Shown here piece after piece: positions 25,262 through 34,725 of a stretch of 64,000 nucleotides of DNA. The notes below the pieces were generated by a model. That model had not been told where the DNA came from. It searched no databases and saw only the letters and a program-made list of their open reading frames with translations. A program made the position numbers and the translations under genes. The DNA is from Myxococcales bacterium (GTDB lineage: Bacteria > Myxococcota > Myxococcia > Myxococcales > Myxococcaceae). Each line of letters starts with the position of its first letter. Position 1 is the first letter of the stretch. Location: NCBI GenBank assembly GCA_016191815.1, contig JACPVI010000022.1, forward strand, positions 1 to 64,000, read 5' to 3'.

Positions 25262-26166
25262 CGGCCCGCGTCACAGGGGCCGAATCCCTCGCCGCCGCAA
25301 CCGAAACGCCTGATGAAGCCATCCTGGCAGAAGCGCACGGCGTCACCTTCGCAGGCGGGCGCGTCCGTCGAGCACTCGTTTCCGCTGTACGCGCACCTGC
25401 CGGACTCGCAGCGCCGGTAGGTGGGCCTGGCGGAGCAGTCGAGGCGAGATTCCTTCTCGTCCGGACACGAGATGGCGACGGTCCCCTCGCAGCGCGACTC
25501 CGTGCCGCTGCAGCTCTTGTCGCCCACGCACTGAGGGTCGCCCCCGTCCGCCGGCACTGCGCAGCGCCGTCCCACTCGCCCGCAGTCGGCCAGCGCCAGC
25601 GTGTCCCCCAGGCACGCTTCGACGGAGTTGCCGCGGCAGACCGGCTTGCGGTCAGCGCTGCACCGCTCGAGGCCACAGGCATTGAACGCCGCGAAGAAGA
25701 AAGAGGTGCGGCCGCACACGCCGCCGAAGCGAGCACAGTCAACCGAGAAGCGGTGTCCGTCCCGGGTGCAGCCGGTCAGCACCGCTCCCTCGCAGCGTCC
25801 CCGCTCCAGCCCCTCGGGAGTACAGCTTCCGCCTTCGCCCGAGAGCGCCCAGCAGCGGTTGGCCTTGGTGCAGTCGCCTCGGGCCGACAACAGGCAGGAG
25901 TAGACCTCGCGGATGGGCTGCTCCAGCCCCGTCTTCACCGGCGGGTTGGACTCCAGGGTGCCCGGCAACGGCAGGTAGGGCGAAGTCTCCGAAGTACACG
26001 ACTCGATCGATCCTCCGAAGATGTAATTGAGCTCCTTGGGCGAGCAGGCCTGGAGCGTCATGCAGATGCGCGCTGCGTCGTCGCGCCCGAACGCGGGCCC
26101 AGAGCAAGTGCAGCCCGCGCCCAGCATGGGCAGCAGCAAGGCCGATACAAGACCGAGGTGACGCAT
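25243..26166 (-). CDS. Cysteine-rich lipoprotein
   Basis: 307 residues. The signal sequence ends LGAGC, with Cys19 as the lipidation site. The mature protein carries over 30 cysteines in irregular pairs (ACEGDAVRFCQDG, CEGTVAISCPDE, CRGNSVEACLGD), a repeating C-x-G-x3-x-C pattern about every 40 residues. It is similar in style, but not in sequence, to the large cysteine-repeat lipoprotein at 5.2-9.4 kb. It was probably exported and disulphide-stabilised. Function unknown. Confidence 0.75.
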   Translation of the reverse strand: MRHLGLVSALLLPMLGAGCTCSGPAFGRDDAARICMTLQACSPKELNYIFGGSIESCTSETSPYLPLPGTLESNPPVKTGLEQPIREVYSCLLSARGDCTKANRCWALSGEGGSCTPEGLERGRCEGAVLTGCTRDGHRFSVDCARFGGVCGRTSFFFAAFNACGLERCSADRKPVCRGNSVEACLGDTLALADCGRVGRRCAVPADGGDPQCVGDKSCSGTESRCEGTVAISCPDEKESRLDCSARPTYRRCESGRCAYSGNECSTDAPACEGDAVRFCQDGFIRRFGCGGEGFGPCDAGRCAAKS

Positions 26167-26356
26167 CGGCGCTCCTTCGTGACCGGGCGGCCGTCTTCCG
26201 AGGTGCTCCGCGGCGTGTGGGCCGGAGCGAGTCTCCCACTCGCGAGCGAACGCCTCAACCTCGAAGCCGCCGCGAAGGGGACCGTCGCTGAGGCCGGCGG
26301 TTTGCTCTGGTCTCCTCTGGCGAGCGGATAGGTCCCTGGGTAAGCTCTCACGCCCG

Positions 26357-26971
26357 ATGGAGACGCTGGAAACCTACTTCGCGCAGCAGCCGCAGCGTCA
26401 GTTCACGGCCGATGAGTACCAGATGATGATCGATGCAGGCATCATCGCGGAGGACGAACCGGTCGAGCTCCTGGAGGGCTTTCTCGTCGCCCGCGCTTCG
26501 GGGTCGCCGCTTCGCAACAGGTTGATTCGGAGATTGAACCGGCACTTCAGTCGCGCCCTGAGCGATGCCTACGAGGTCGGTGTGCAGACGTCGCTCAGTC
26601 TGGCGAGGTCCGTGCCCGAGCCTGACCTTTCGATCGTCCGGGTGTCCGAGGTAGACACCGCCCCCCAACACCCGCGTAGCGCTGTGCTGGTGATTGAGGT
26701 TTCCGCAAGCTCGCTGGAATTCGACCGCCAGAAGGCGCGCATCTACGCAGGCGCGGGCATTCCCGAGTATTGGATCGTGAACGTCCACGAGCGGTGTGTC
26801 GAGGTGTACCTGAGGCCCGACCGCGAGCGCGCCCAGTACGCATCGAAGACGGTGGTCGAAGCGGGAGCCGTGTCGCCAAAGAGGCTCCGATGCCCGCCGG
26901 TGAAGTTGGCCGAGCTCTTTCGCTACCGGAGCCGCCAGCGTGCCAACGGAGCGCGCTACCCGCAGCACTAG
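26357..26971 (+). CDS. Uma2-like PD-(D/E)XK nuclease-fold protein
   Basis: 204 residues. The hallmarks of the Uma2/DUF820 group are VELLEG near residue 38, PEPDLSIV near residue 90 (catalytic Asp), VLVIEVSASSLEFDRQKARI near residue 115 (Glu and Lys) and YAGAGIPEYWIVN. The fold suggests a DNA-cutting enzyme; cellular roles are largely unknown, and many copies are found in multicellular bacteria. It stands alone between accessory genes and ends in a strong hairpin. Confidence 0.85.
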   Translation: METLETYFAQQPQRQFTADEYQMMIDAGIIAEDEPVELLEGFLVARASGSPLRNRLIRRLNRHFSRALSDAYEVGVQTSLSLARSVPEPDLSIVRVSEVDTAPQHPRSAVLVIEVSASSLEFDRQKARIYAGAGIPEYWIVNVHERCVEVYLRPDRERAQYASKTVVEAGAVSPKRLRCPPVKLAELFRYRSRQRANGARYPQH

Positions 26972-27003
26972 CCCAACTTCCGCCTGAACTGCGGAAGTTG
27001 GGC
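26971..27003. terminator. Strong 13-bp hairpin after the Uma2-like gene
   Basis: GCCCAACTTCCGC (26971-26983) pairs perfectly with GCGGAAGTTGGGC (26991-27003) over a 7-base loop. The first base is the last base of the TAG stop. There is no T tract, so it might block exonucleases or act as a binding site rather than a classical terminator. Confidence 0.5.
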
Positions 27004-27050
27004 CCTAGCGCCTCGACCAGGGCGCGGCGATTCCTGTCTGTGGGCGCGGT

Positions 27051-28086
27051 TTGACTCATCCGCGGGAGAGGCGGACAATTTCACTGGGGGGGGGGGAAGT
27101 TGCCCCTTCCGGAGGAGGACTCGATGCCTCGCTCACTGGCCTCGGCGGCTGCGTTAGAACACCGATGCCAATAACAAGGGAGACCCAGCAGGGAGACCCA
27201 GCGCGGCTGTGTGCCAACAAGGGCATCGACCTCTACAGCAAGTTCGATCGCTGCCACCCTTCCAGCAACACGGAAATCGCCTTCGCGAAGGACATCCGGG
27301 TGCAATGGGTGGATCCGGAGGACCTCTGGCAGTGCCGGTGCGAGTGCGACGACCCCTCCGCGCCGGGAGCGGTCATCGTGGCGCCCATCCAGGGATGCTC
27401 TCCAGGCGCCTTCGATGACGCCGAAGCAGGGGACCGTGCCCAGGCCTGCCAGCACGTCTGTGGCGGAACGATGTGCGGGGATGCGCCGTCCTGCTGAATC
27501 GGCGCATGCCGAAGCGCAATCGCCGACGATCGGACGGCGTTCATCGTCCCTCCGCTGGGCTGCGAGACTGAGGCGCCTCCCATCCGCGTCTCACCTTCGG
27601 GCGACTACCAGATTCACCTCGACGAGGCGGCCTCCTTCGCCATCGTGGGGACGATGGATGACAAGGGGAACCTCTCCGAGATGGGGCGAACGCAGCTCAG
27701 AGGACGAATCTGGCTCAACGAGAATCCGGACCCCAGCGGGCGCCGGGTGGACATCGCGAACATGAGGCTCAGGGCCGCAGACTTCATCGTCTCCGGCGGG
27801 CCGCTGGGCGGCGTGAAGCTGAACATGACCAACACCGTCGACACTACTCCTCCGGTGCTGGACTTGGGCACCGCCACGGTTTGCTTGTGGCCGCCCAACC
27901 ACGAATTCGCCCGGTTTGAGCTGGGTCGCGAGATTGCCTTCGCGCTCTCGGACAAATGCGACGCCAGCCCTTCCATTCAGATCATCGGCCTGGTCGCCGA
28001 CGAGCAGGCCGATGCCCTGGGCTCGGGCTCAACGCAGCCAGATGTGGCTCATGGAAAGACGGCGGGATGCGTGCGCGCCGAGGGCC
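27051..28086 (+). pseudogene. Cysteine-rich exported-type protein gene with internal stop and lost 3' end
   Basis: One continuous frame is broken by a single TGA at 27495-27497. Before it there are cysteines (CRCECDDP, ACQHVCGGTMCGDAPSC). After it comes IGACRSAIADDRTAFIVPP, and near the end TVCLWPPNHEFARFELGREI and ALSDKCDASPSIQIIGLVAD, which resemble a bacterial HYR/Ig-like module with a WPPNH motif. At 28081 the frame enters the second copy of the dispersed repeat and the family sequence ends (GCVRAEGR). The 5' end also lacks a clear signal peptide. The gene appears dead, with several lesions. Confidence 0.6.
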
Positions 28087-28240
28087 GGCACGAGCTGGAC
28101 TCCCCTGCCTCGAATAGGGGCCTCGGAAATCCGAGGGAGGGCGGGTTTTCAGGTCGCGGTCGCCGAGCCCCGGGGGTGGCCTGCCTAGCAATTCCAATCG
28201 GTTGGTCGTATGCCGCCACTGGCATCGCCTGTGCTCCCGC
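28081..28240 (+). repeat. ~160-bp dispersed repeat, copy 2
   Basis: Same block order and orientation as the copy at 24817-24976, with the CCTCGGAAATCCGAGG hairpin at 28121-28136. It starts where the 27-kb pseudogene loses its reading sequence and ends 20 bases before the next gene's ATG, so it may also supply that gene's leader. Identity between copies is partial, with several short gaps. Confidence 0.65.
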
Positions 28241-28260
28241 CCAGGCGCGGAGGTGCCTGC

Positions 28261-30390
28261 ATGCTGCGCCGACTCTCTCTCGCTCTCGCCGTACTCGCCG
28301 CCGGCTGCGGGAGGGGCCCGAACGTGGACCGCTCGCGGGCGGCCCTGAAGCCGGTGGAGGGCTGCCAGGACCTCCAGGAGCACCTGAGGGAAGTGGCGCT
28401 CTCGCGGATGAACCAGCAGCTCGACGAGAACCTCCAGCGAGCGCGCTCCTCGGGCTGCAATAGCTGGGGGACTGCCTACCCGAGCGCGCGAGGCGCCGAC
28501 ACCGTGATGGCCGCCGGAGCGCCCGCTCCGATGTCTCCCAGCACCGCCACCGGCTCAGGCGGCGGTGGCGGCTCGGGCGGCGCGAGCCAGTACTCCACCA
28601 CCAACACCCAGGTGGTCGGCGTGGACGAGGCGGACTTCATCAAGAACGACGCCTCTCACATCTACCTCGCCGACGCCTCGGGCCTCACCATCGTCAGGGC
28701 CTGGCCTCCGGAGCAGAGCCAGCTCGTCTCCCGCACGCCAATCTCCGGAACCGCCCACCGCCTCTTCGTGGAGCGCGACCGGGCGGCGGTGTTCAGCCGG
28801 CTGACTGCGACGGAGGCCGGCTCTTCGAGCCTCCGCTACGCATCCGGCCGCGAGTGCACTTACGGCTACGACTGCGAATTCACCGGGGACGGCTTCCCGA
28901 TGCAGGTGACGGTCCTGGATATCTCCGACCGCGCCAAGCCGGTGGTGCTGCGGGAGATCCGCACCGGCGGCTCCTACCTCAACTCGCGGCGGGTCGGCTC
29001 GGCGGTCCACGCGGTCGTCACCTCCCCGAGCGTAGACATCCCCGGCCTGCGGTACTGGCCCCAGAATCTCGCCTGCAATCCGCTGGACTTCGCGGGGACG
29101 GCCATCGCCAGCCAGTTCGAGGAGCTGCGCCGCCAGAACGCCCAGCTCATCCGCGAGGCGGACCTGCTCTCCAGGCTGCCGGTAGTGCAGGAGCGCCGCT
29201 CCTCGAGCGAGCCTTTCGCCCCCGCAGCCGGAGAGGACTGCCAGGGCTTCTACCGGAGCCAGCTCGGCGACGGAGACAGCTTCATCGGGCTCCTCTCGCT
29301 GGACATCGCAGGCCTGGGCGAGGTCGCCTCCACCACGGTGGTGGGACGGCCGGGAGCGGTCTACGCCACCTCCGGCGCGCTCTACATCGCCTCGCGGCAC
29401 CAGCACCGCTCCGGGGAGTCCTGGTTCTTCGCCGACGCCTCCGCCCAGCCGGAGGCGAGCACCATCCACCGCTTCGCGCTGGAGAACGGCGAGCGCCCGA
29501 GCGCGAGCTACCAGGGCAGCGGGGTGGTGAAGGGCAGGGTGCTCAACCAGTTCGCGCTGGATGAGCACCAGGGCTTCCTCCGCATCGCCACCACTACCGG
29601 CCGGCTGCCGGATCCCAAGGTGCACAGCACCATCACCGTGCTCGAGCCGACCGGCGCCGGCCTGGAGGAGGTCGGCCAGATCGATCAGATCGCCCCCAGC
29701 GAGGACATCCGCTCGGTGCGCTTCGAGGGAGGGCGCGGCTTCGTGGTCACCTTCAAGAAGACCGACCCCTTGTTCGTGCTGGACCTCAAGGACCCCGCCG
29801 CCCCGGCGATCGTGGGCGAGCTGAAAATTCCGGGCTTCAGCACCTACATGCACATGCTCGACGACGACCACGTCTTGAGCATCGGCTACGACGCCGCCGA
29901 CCAGGGCAGCTTCGCCTTCTTCCAGGGAATCCAGCTCCAGATCTTCGACGTCTCCGACCCTGCCGCGCCGCAGCTCTCTCAAAAGACGCTCATCGGCACC
30001 CGGGGGACCAGCTCCGAGGCGGCCACCAATCACCTCGCCTTCAACTTCTTCGCGCCCAAGGGACTGCTCGGGGTGCCGATGGCGGTGTGCGAGAGCAACA
30101 CCTCCGCGGGCAGCTACGGGGCCACCATGACCTTCAGCGGCCTGATGGTGTTCGGCGTCTCCACCGCGACGGGCTTCGACTACCGGGGCGGCGTCTCCCA
30201 CCCGGTCACCGCTCCCACCAACGGCTACACCGACAGCGGCTGCTACAACTGGTGGACGCAGTCGCGCTCGAAGGTGAAGCGGAGCGTCTTCATGGACGAC
30301 TTCGTCTACTCGGTGGCGACCGACGCCATCAAGGTGAACCGGGTGGACGCGCTGGGGTCCGACCTGGCGGTGGTGGCGCTCTCGCCGTAA
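28261..30390 (+). CDS. Beta-propeller domain lipoprotein
   Basis: 709 residues. The lipoprotein signal MLRRLSLALAVLAAGC has Cys16 as the anchor site. A Ser/Gly linker near residue 100 leads to YSTTNTQVVGVDEADFIKND, the opening signature of the secreted beta-propeller family (Pfam Beta_propel). Blades continue to the end with LDISDRAKPVVLRE and VLDLKDPAAPAIVGELKIPG. It is a large extracytoplasmic protein that likely binds a ligand or protein; no enzyme activity is known for this group. Some cysteines (CTYGYDC) may form disulphides. Confidence 0.8.
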   Translation: MLRRLSLALAVLAAGCGRGPNVDRSRAALKPVEGCQDLQEHLREVALSRMNQQLDENLQRARSSGCNSWGTAYPSARGADTVMAAGAPAPMSPSTATGSGGGGGSGGASQYSTTNTQVVGVDEADFIKNDASHIYLADASGLTIVRAWPPEQSQLVSRTPISGTAHRLFVERDRAAVFSRLTATEAGSSSLRYASGRECTYGYDCEFTGDGFPMQVTVLDISDRAKPVVLREIRTGGSYLNSRRVGSAVHAVVTSPSVDIPGLRYWPQNLACNPLDFAGTAIASQFEELRRQNAQLIREADLLSRLPVVQERRSSSEPFAPAAGEDCQGFYRSQLGDGDSFIGLLSLDIAGLGEVASTTVVGRPGAVYATSGALYIASRHQHRSGESWFFADASAQPEASTIHRFALENGERPSASYQGSGVVKGRVLNQFALDEHQGFLRIATTTGRLPDPKVHSTITVLEPTGAGLEEVGQIDQIAPSEDIRSVRFEGGRGFVVTFKKTDPLFVLDLKDPAAPAIVGELKIPGFSTYMHMLDDDHVLSIGYDAADQGSFAFFQGIQLQIFDVSDPAAPQLSQKTLIGTRGTSSEAATNHLAFNFFAPKGLLGVPMAVCESNTSAGSYGATMTFSGLMVFGVSTATGFDYRGGVSHPVTAPTNGYTDSGCYNWWTQSRSKVKRSVFMDDFVYSVATDAIKVNRVDALGSDLAVVALSP

Positions 30391-30499
30391 GAGCTGCGCG
30401 GGGCCGCGCCATCCGCCCGGCATGACGCGCGTCAAGCCCGCAGCGGCCGCGCGACCGTATCCTTGGGGCCTGGACGGACGCAGCTCTCGTCGGGCAACC

Positions 30500-31648
30500 A
30501 TGATCAGGTCCGGCCTTCGGCCCTCCTTCGGCACCACGCTCGCGAGCGGCGTCTTTTTCTTCCTGGCGCTCGCGGCGAGCGCGCAGCCCACCACGGCCAC
30601 TCAGCCGGAGGGTGTCACTCGCGCCCCACCACCGCCGGAGCACTCCGCCGAGCACCAGCAGCAAGTCCCGGAGGAGGACTTCTCCAAGCTGACGCTCGCG
30701 CAGTTGATGGAGGTGGAGATCGTCCCCACCCAGCTCGTCGACACCCATGCGCACGCGCGCGGCGAGGTGATGATCAGCTACCGGCTGATGACGATGGCGA
30801 TGAAGGGCAACCGTGTCGGGACGAGCCGGGTCGAGGCGGACGAAGTCCTCCGGGCCTTCGCGATGAGCCCGACGGAGATGAGCATGTACATGCACATGCT
30901 CGAGCTGATGTACGCGCCGGTGGATTCCGTCACCTTCATGGCCATGGTGCCGTACAAGATGCTCTCCATGAAGCACGTGGCGCGGGACCCCCAGGTCGGA
31001 ATGGAGGGCCACTCCGCCGAAGAAGGGGGATTCCCGGAGCGGACCACCGGACTAGGCGACGTGACCGTGATGGGGCTCTATGCGGCCCGGACCAGCCCCT
31101 GGAGCCAGCTCGTGCTCCAGGGCGGGGTCAGTTTCCCCACCGGCTCGGTGGACGAGATGCTCGGGGACCGGCGGCAGGAGTACATGATGCAGCTCGGCTC
31201 CGGGAGCTTCGGCCTGGTGCCCGCTCTGGCGTTCGTGGGCCAAGCGCACCCTTGGACCATGGAGGCCCGTGCCCAGGCCACCTTCCGGCTCGGGATGAAC
31301 CGACACGGCTACCGGCTGGGCAACGAATACTCGGTCTCGGCGCTGGGGGCCTACAAGTTGAGCCGACAGGTGGCCGCCTCGATCAAGGCCGAGGGCCGTT
31401 GGTTCGACGGAATCAACGGGGCCGACCCCACCCTGGATGCGGCAATGGAACCGACGATGAACCCATCGCTCTACCGCGGCAAGCGGGTGGACCTGGGCTT
31501 CGGCTTGACCTTGCACGAAGGCGCCGGCGGATCCAAGGGGCGGGTGAGCCTCGGCCTCGAGGCCGGTCTGCCGGTGCTCCAGCAACTGGAGGGCCCCCAG
31601 CTGGAGGTCGACTGGTATGGGGCCGTCACCGTGAGCTTCGCTCGATGA
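30500..31648 (+). CDS. Outer-membrane-type protein with TonB-plug-like N-terminal motif
   Basis: 382 residues. A signal peptide (FFFLALAASA) is followed by DFSKLTLAQLMEVEIVPTQL, like the start of TonB-dependent receptor plug regions. The next 100 residues are unusually rich in Met (over 15) and contain several His. The remainder alternates in beta-barrel style (WSQLVLQGGVSFPTGSV, VDLGFGLTLHEG) and ends VTVSFAR. Met/His richness hints at copper or other metal contact, but no metal system is nearby. The next gene overlaps it as ATGA. Confidence 0.65.
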   Translation: MIRSGLRPSFGTTLASGVFFFLALAASAQPTTATQPEGVTRAPPPPEHSAEHQQQVPEEDFSKLTLAQLMEVEIVPTQLVDTHAHARGEVMISYRLMTMAMKGNRVGTSRVEADEVLRAFAMSPTEMSMYMHMLELMYAPVDSVTFMAMVPYKMLSMKHVARDPQVGMEGHSAEEGGFPERTTGLGDVTVMGLYAARTSPWSQLVLQGGVSFPTGSVDEMLGDRRQEYMMQLGSGSFGLVPALAFVGQAHPWTMEARAQATFRLGMNRHGYRLGNEYSVSALGAYKLSRQVAASIKAEGRWFDGINGADPTLDAAMEPTMNPSLYRGKRVDLGFGLTLHEGAGGSKGRVSLGLEAGLPVLQQLEGPQLEVDWYGAVTVSFAR

Positions 31649-32202
31649 TTCGACTTTCCACCGGAAGGACTTGCCGTAGCCTGCCCGCGCTCTTGGCGCT
31701 ATGGGCGAGCACCGCCGCGCTCGATTGCCTCGCTCAGGGCAAGGCCTCCCGGGAGGTCGCCTTGAAGAAGGCCTTCGTGCTTCACTTCCTCAGTCTCGTC
31801 GATTGGCCCGAGGACAAGCTCCCTCGGGAAAGCGCGGAGCTGGTCTTGGGCATGTACGGCTTCGACCCGCTCGGAGCCGCCCTGCACGGGCTCACCGGCA
31901 AGGTGGTGAGGGGAAGAAGGCTCGTGGTTCGGCACTTCACCAATCTGGAAGAGGTGTCGCAATGTCACGCCCTCTTCGTCAGCCCCTCCGAGCAAAAAAC
32001 TTTGCGAGCCGTCTTCGACGCGCTCGCCGATTCGAGTGTCCTCACGGTGAGCGACACCGCCGGCTTCGCCGAGCAGGGGGGAGTCCTCAACCTGCGCTCG
32101 GGGCAGAACCACGTCCGCTACGAGCTCAACCGCGAGGCGGCTCGCCGGGCACGGCTGACGCTGGGGCCCGAGCTGCTTCGCCTGGCGAGAGTCGTCCGCT
32201 GA
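31645..32202 (+). CDS. YfiR family protein
   Basis: 185 residues. The signal peptide region is followed by VALKKAFVLHFLSLVDWPED, and the YfiR/DUF4154 hallmarks are clear: a Cys in QCHALFVSPSEQ and VLTVSDTAGFAEQGGVLNLR, ending RYELNREAARRARLTLGPEL. YfiR proteins are periplasmic and in Pseudomonas restrain a diguanylate cyclase. No cyclase is adjacent here. Its start is coupled to the preceding outer-membrane gene, so it may receive a signal from it. Confidence 0.85.
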   Translation: MIRLSTGRTCRSLPALLALWASTAALDCLAQGKASREVALKKAFVLHFLSLVDWPEDKLPRESAELVLGMYGFDPLGAALHGLTGKVVRGRRLVVRHFTNLEEVSQCHALFVSPSEQKTLRAVFDALADSSVLTVSDTAGFAEQGGVLNLRSGQNHVRYELNREAARRARLTLGPELLRLARVVR

Positions 32203-32344
32203 CAGCCTGGGGCTTTCCCCGGGACTGAGCCCAGGCGGTCGAGGCGCGAGCCTTGCGGAGATGGGCCGGACGGCTAGCTCGCTCACGGGGACAAAAGAAG
32301 TACCGCGTCGCGCCGCCGTCACGCCCGGGATACAACCCGGCCTG

Positions 32345-33649
32345 ATGGGCGCACACCTTCGGATGCTGCTCGGAATCGCCGCCGGGGCGGTGCTGGGGAT
32401 AGCCTCCCGCGCGCTCGCGCCCGAGCCCGCCCTGGCCTGGACCGTAGACCACCTCTCCCGGCCCGTCGGGCAGGTCTTCCTCCGCCTGCTGTTCATGCTG
32501 GTGGTGCCCCTGCTGTTCGCCGCGTTGGTGATGGGCATCAGCGGCCTCGAGCTTCGCAAGCTGGGAAGGCTCGGCCTGAGGACCCTGGGGTACACCGTGG
32601 TGGTCTCGGCCATCGCGGTGCTCATCGGGATGGCGCTGGTGAACGCGCTCCGGCCCGGCGAGGGCCTGCCAGAAGAGCTTCGCGAGCTGGCCCGCAAGAC
32701 CGCCGCACTGACGCCCGTGCCCGCGCCGCCGGACACCAAGGCCGCCGCGCTGCTCGTCTCCATGGTTCCCGACAATCCGCTCAAGGCCGCCGCCTCGGGG
32801 GACATGATCGGCCTCATCGTCTTCTCGCTCATCTTCGGAGTGGGCCTCTCGTTCACCCACACCGGGCCCGCGGCGCGCCTCCGCGAGGCCATCGAAGGGC
32901 TGTACGAAGTGATGATGACCCTGATCGGCGGCGTGCTGCGGCTCGCGCCCATCGGCGTGGCCGCGCTCTTGTTCACCATGACCGCCCGGCTCGGGGTGGA
33001 GGTGCTGCAGCAGCTTCTTGCCTACGTGGGAGTGGTGCTGCTCGCGCTGGCCGTCCACATGTTCGTGGTCTACTCAATCTCGGTGCGGGTGCTCGGCGGC
33101 CGCAGCCCCTTGCGCTTCTTCTCGGACGTGCGGCTGGCCATCGCGACCGCCTTCGCCACTGCCTCTTCCAGCGCCACCCTTCCCACCGCGCTCAAGGTAG
33201 CCGAGGAGAACTTGAAGCTGCCCCCCCATGTGAGCCGGTTCGTGCTCACCGCGGGCTCGGCGATGAACCAGAACGGCACCGCGCTCTTCGAGGGGGTGAC
33301 CGTGCTCTTCCTGGCGCAGCTCTTCGGAGTCGAGCTCACCCTCGCCCAGCAGTTGGTGGTGATGCTGATCTGCATCCTGGGCGGGATTGGAACCGCCGGA
33401 GTCCCCGCGGGCTCGCTGCCGGTGATCGCGATGATCCTGGGTATCTTCCAGATCCCCCCGGAGGGGCTGGGGCTGATCCTCGGGGTGGACCGCTTCCTCG
33501 ACATGTGCCGCACCACCTTGAACGTCACCGGCGATTTGGCGGCGGCGGTCTACGTGGCCAGGGGCGAGCCGGCGGCGGCCACCGTCCCGGCTTCGGAGGC
33601 CCCCGCCTTCGAGGAGGCGCCCGTCAACCCGAGTCCACGCCGCGGTTGA
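32345..33649 (+). CDS. Dicarboxylate/amino acid:cation symporter (DAACS family)
   Basis: 434 residues with about eight hydrophobic membrane segments. The conserved substrate-binding region is seen as [20 protein letters not shown] and [20 protein letters not shown]. Members such as GltP and DctA import glutamate, aspartate or C4-dicarboxylates with sodium ions or protons. The ATG at 32345 was chosen because it gives the family's normal N-terminus; a further upstream in-frame start lacks similarity. The substrate cannot be told from the sequence alone. Confidence 0.9.
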   Translation: MGAHLRMLLGIAAGAVLGIASRALAPEPALAWTVDHLSRPVGQVFLRLLFMLVVPLLFAALVMGISGLELRKLGRLGLRTLGYTVVVSAIAVLIGMALVNALRPGEGLPEELRELARKTAALTPVPAPPDTKAAALLVSMVPDNPLKAAASGDMIGLIVFSLIFGVGLSFTHTGPAARLREAIEGLYEVMMTLIGGVLRLAPIGVAALLFTMTARLGVEVLQQLLAYVGVVLLALAVHMFVVYSISVRVLGGRSPLRFFSDVRLAIATAFATASSSATLPTALKVAEENLKLPPHVSRFVLTAGSAMNQNGTALFEGVTVLFLAQLFGVELTLAQQLVVMLICILGGIGTAGVPAGSLPVIAMILGIFQIPPEGLGLILGVDRFLDMCRTTLNVTGDLAAAVYVARGEPAAATVPASEAPAFEEAPVNPSPRRG

Positions 33650-33693
33650 CAAGCCCCGCTCCCTCCCGTAACTGCGGCGGCTCCGAGGTAGCC

Positions 33694-34725
33694 ATGCCGA
33701 CCGACGGAGTCCTCTTCCACGCTCACGCCCACCGGCAGGTGGACCCTTCGCCTCCGAGCGGAGTGACGCTCCGCCACGACTGGGCCCAGGACGAGGTCCG
33801 CGCCATCCACGACTCGCCGCTTTTGGAGCTGGTGCACCGGGCGCACTCTCTCCACCGCCTGGGCTTCCCGGACGGGAGAGTGCAGCTTTGCTCGCTCTTG
33901 TCGGTGAAGAGCGGCGGCTGCTCGGAAGACTGCTCCTACTGCCCCCAGTCGGCCCGCTTCGACACCGGGGTGCAGCCCGAGCGGTTGCTCCCGGTCCCCC
34001 AGGTGCTCGAAGAGGCAAAGAAGGCGCGCGCGCTCGGGGCCACCCGCTTCTGCATGGGCGCCGCCTGGCGAGAGGTGAAGGACGGCCCCCAGTTCGAGGC
34101 GGTGCTGGAGATGGTGCGCGGAGTCCGCGCCCTCGGCCTCGAGGCCTGCTGCACGTTGGGGATGCTCTCCGCCGAGCAGGCCCGCAGGCTGAAAGAGGCC
34201 GGCCTCACCGCCTACAACCACAACCTCGACACCTCGCCGGATTTCTACGGGGAAATCATCCGCACCCACGCCTACCGCGAGCGGCTGGAAACCATCGCCC
34301 ACGCGCGCGACGCCGGGATCGCCGTCTGCGCCGGGGGCATCATCGGCATGGGGGAGTCGGTTCTCGACCGCTGCCGGATGCTCCTCGCCCTCGCCAACCA
34401 ACCGGCCCACCCGGAGTCGGTGCCCATCAACGCCCTGGTGCCCATCCCGGGGACTCCGCTCGAAGGCCGGCCCAAGGTGGAGCCTTTGGAGCTGGTGCGG
34501 ATGATCGCCACCGCCCGCATCCTCATGCCGATGTCCGTCGTCCGGCTCTCCGCGGGCAGGCTCGCCTTGAGCGAGGAGGCGCAGCTGCTCTGCCTTCTCG
34601 CCGGCGCCAACTCCATCTTCTTCGGAGAGCGCCTGCTCACCACCGGCAACCCGAGCTACCAGGCAGACATGGCTCTGCTCGAGAAGGCGGGGCTGCGGCC
34701 GCTCGAGCCCGAAGGCCTCCGATGA
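33694..34725 (+). CDS. bioB: Biotin synthase
   Basis: 343 residues. It is a radical SAM enzyme that inserts sulfur into dethiobiotin to form biotin. The cluster motif CSEDCSYC (Cys 76, 80, 83) is followed by [10 protein letters not shown], and later [12 protein letters not shown] and [20 protein letters not shown]. The ATG at 33694 leads straight into conserved sequence after about 30 residues. Its stop overlaps the bioF start as ATGA. First gene of the bio operon. Confidence 0.97.
   Translation: MPTDGVLFHAHAHRQVDPSPPSGVTLRHDWAQDEVRAIHDSPLLELVHRAHSLHRLGFPDGRVQLCSLLSVKSGGCSEDCSYCPQSARFDTGVQPERLLPVPQVLEEAKKARALGATRFCMGAAWREVKDGPQFEAVLEMVRGVRALGLEACCTLGMLSAEQARRLKEAGLTAYNHNLDTSPDFYGEIIRTHAYRERLETIAHARDAGIAVCAGGIIGMGESVLDRCRMLLALANQPAHPESVPINALVPIPGTPLEGRPKVEPLELVRMIATARILMPMSVVRLSAGRLALSEEAQLLCLLAGANSIFFGERLLTTGNPSYQADMALLEKAGLRPLEPEGLR

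Noticed and set aside
27084-27096. Run of eleven G as a possible phase-variation tract
   Set aside because: It lies in the upstream part of a gene already damaged by a stop and repeat, with no clear signal peptide in any frame; there is no support for switching.
27495-27497. TGA as selenocysteine codon
   Set aside because: No stem-loop with a SECIS-like shape was noticed after it and the gene is otherwise damaged; a nonsense mutation is simpler.
32206-32235. CCTGGGGC ... GCCCAGG hairpin after the YfiR gene as terminator
   Set aside because: Bulged stem, long loop and no T tract; too weak to list.
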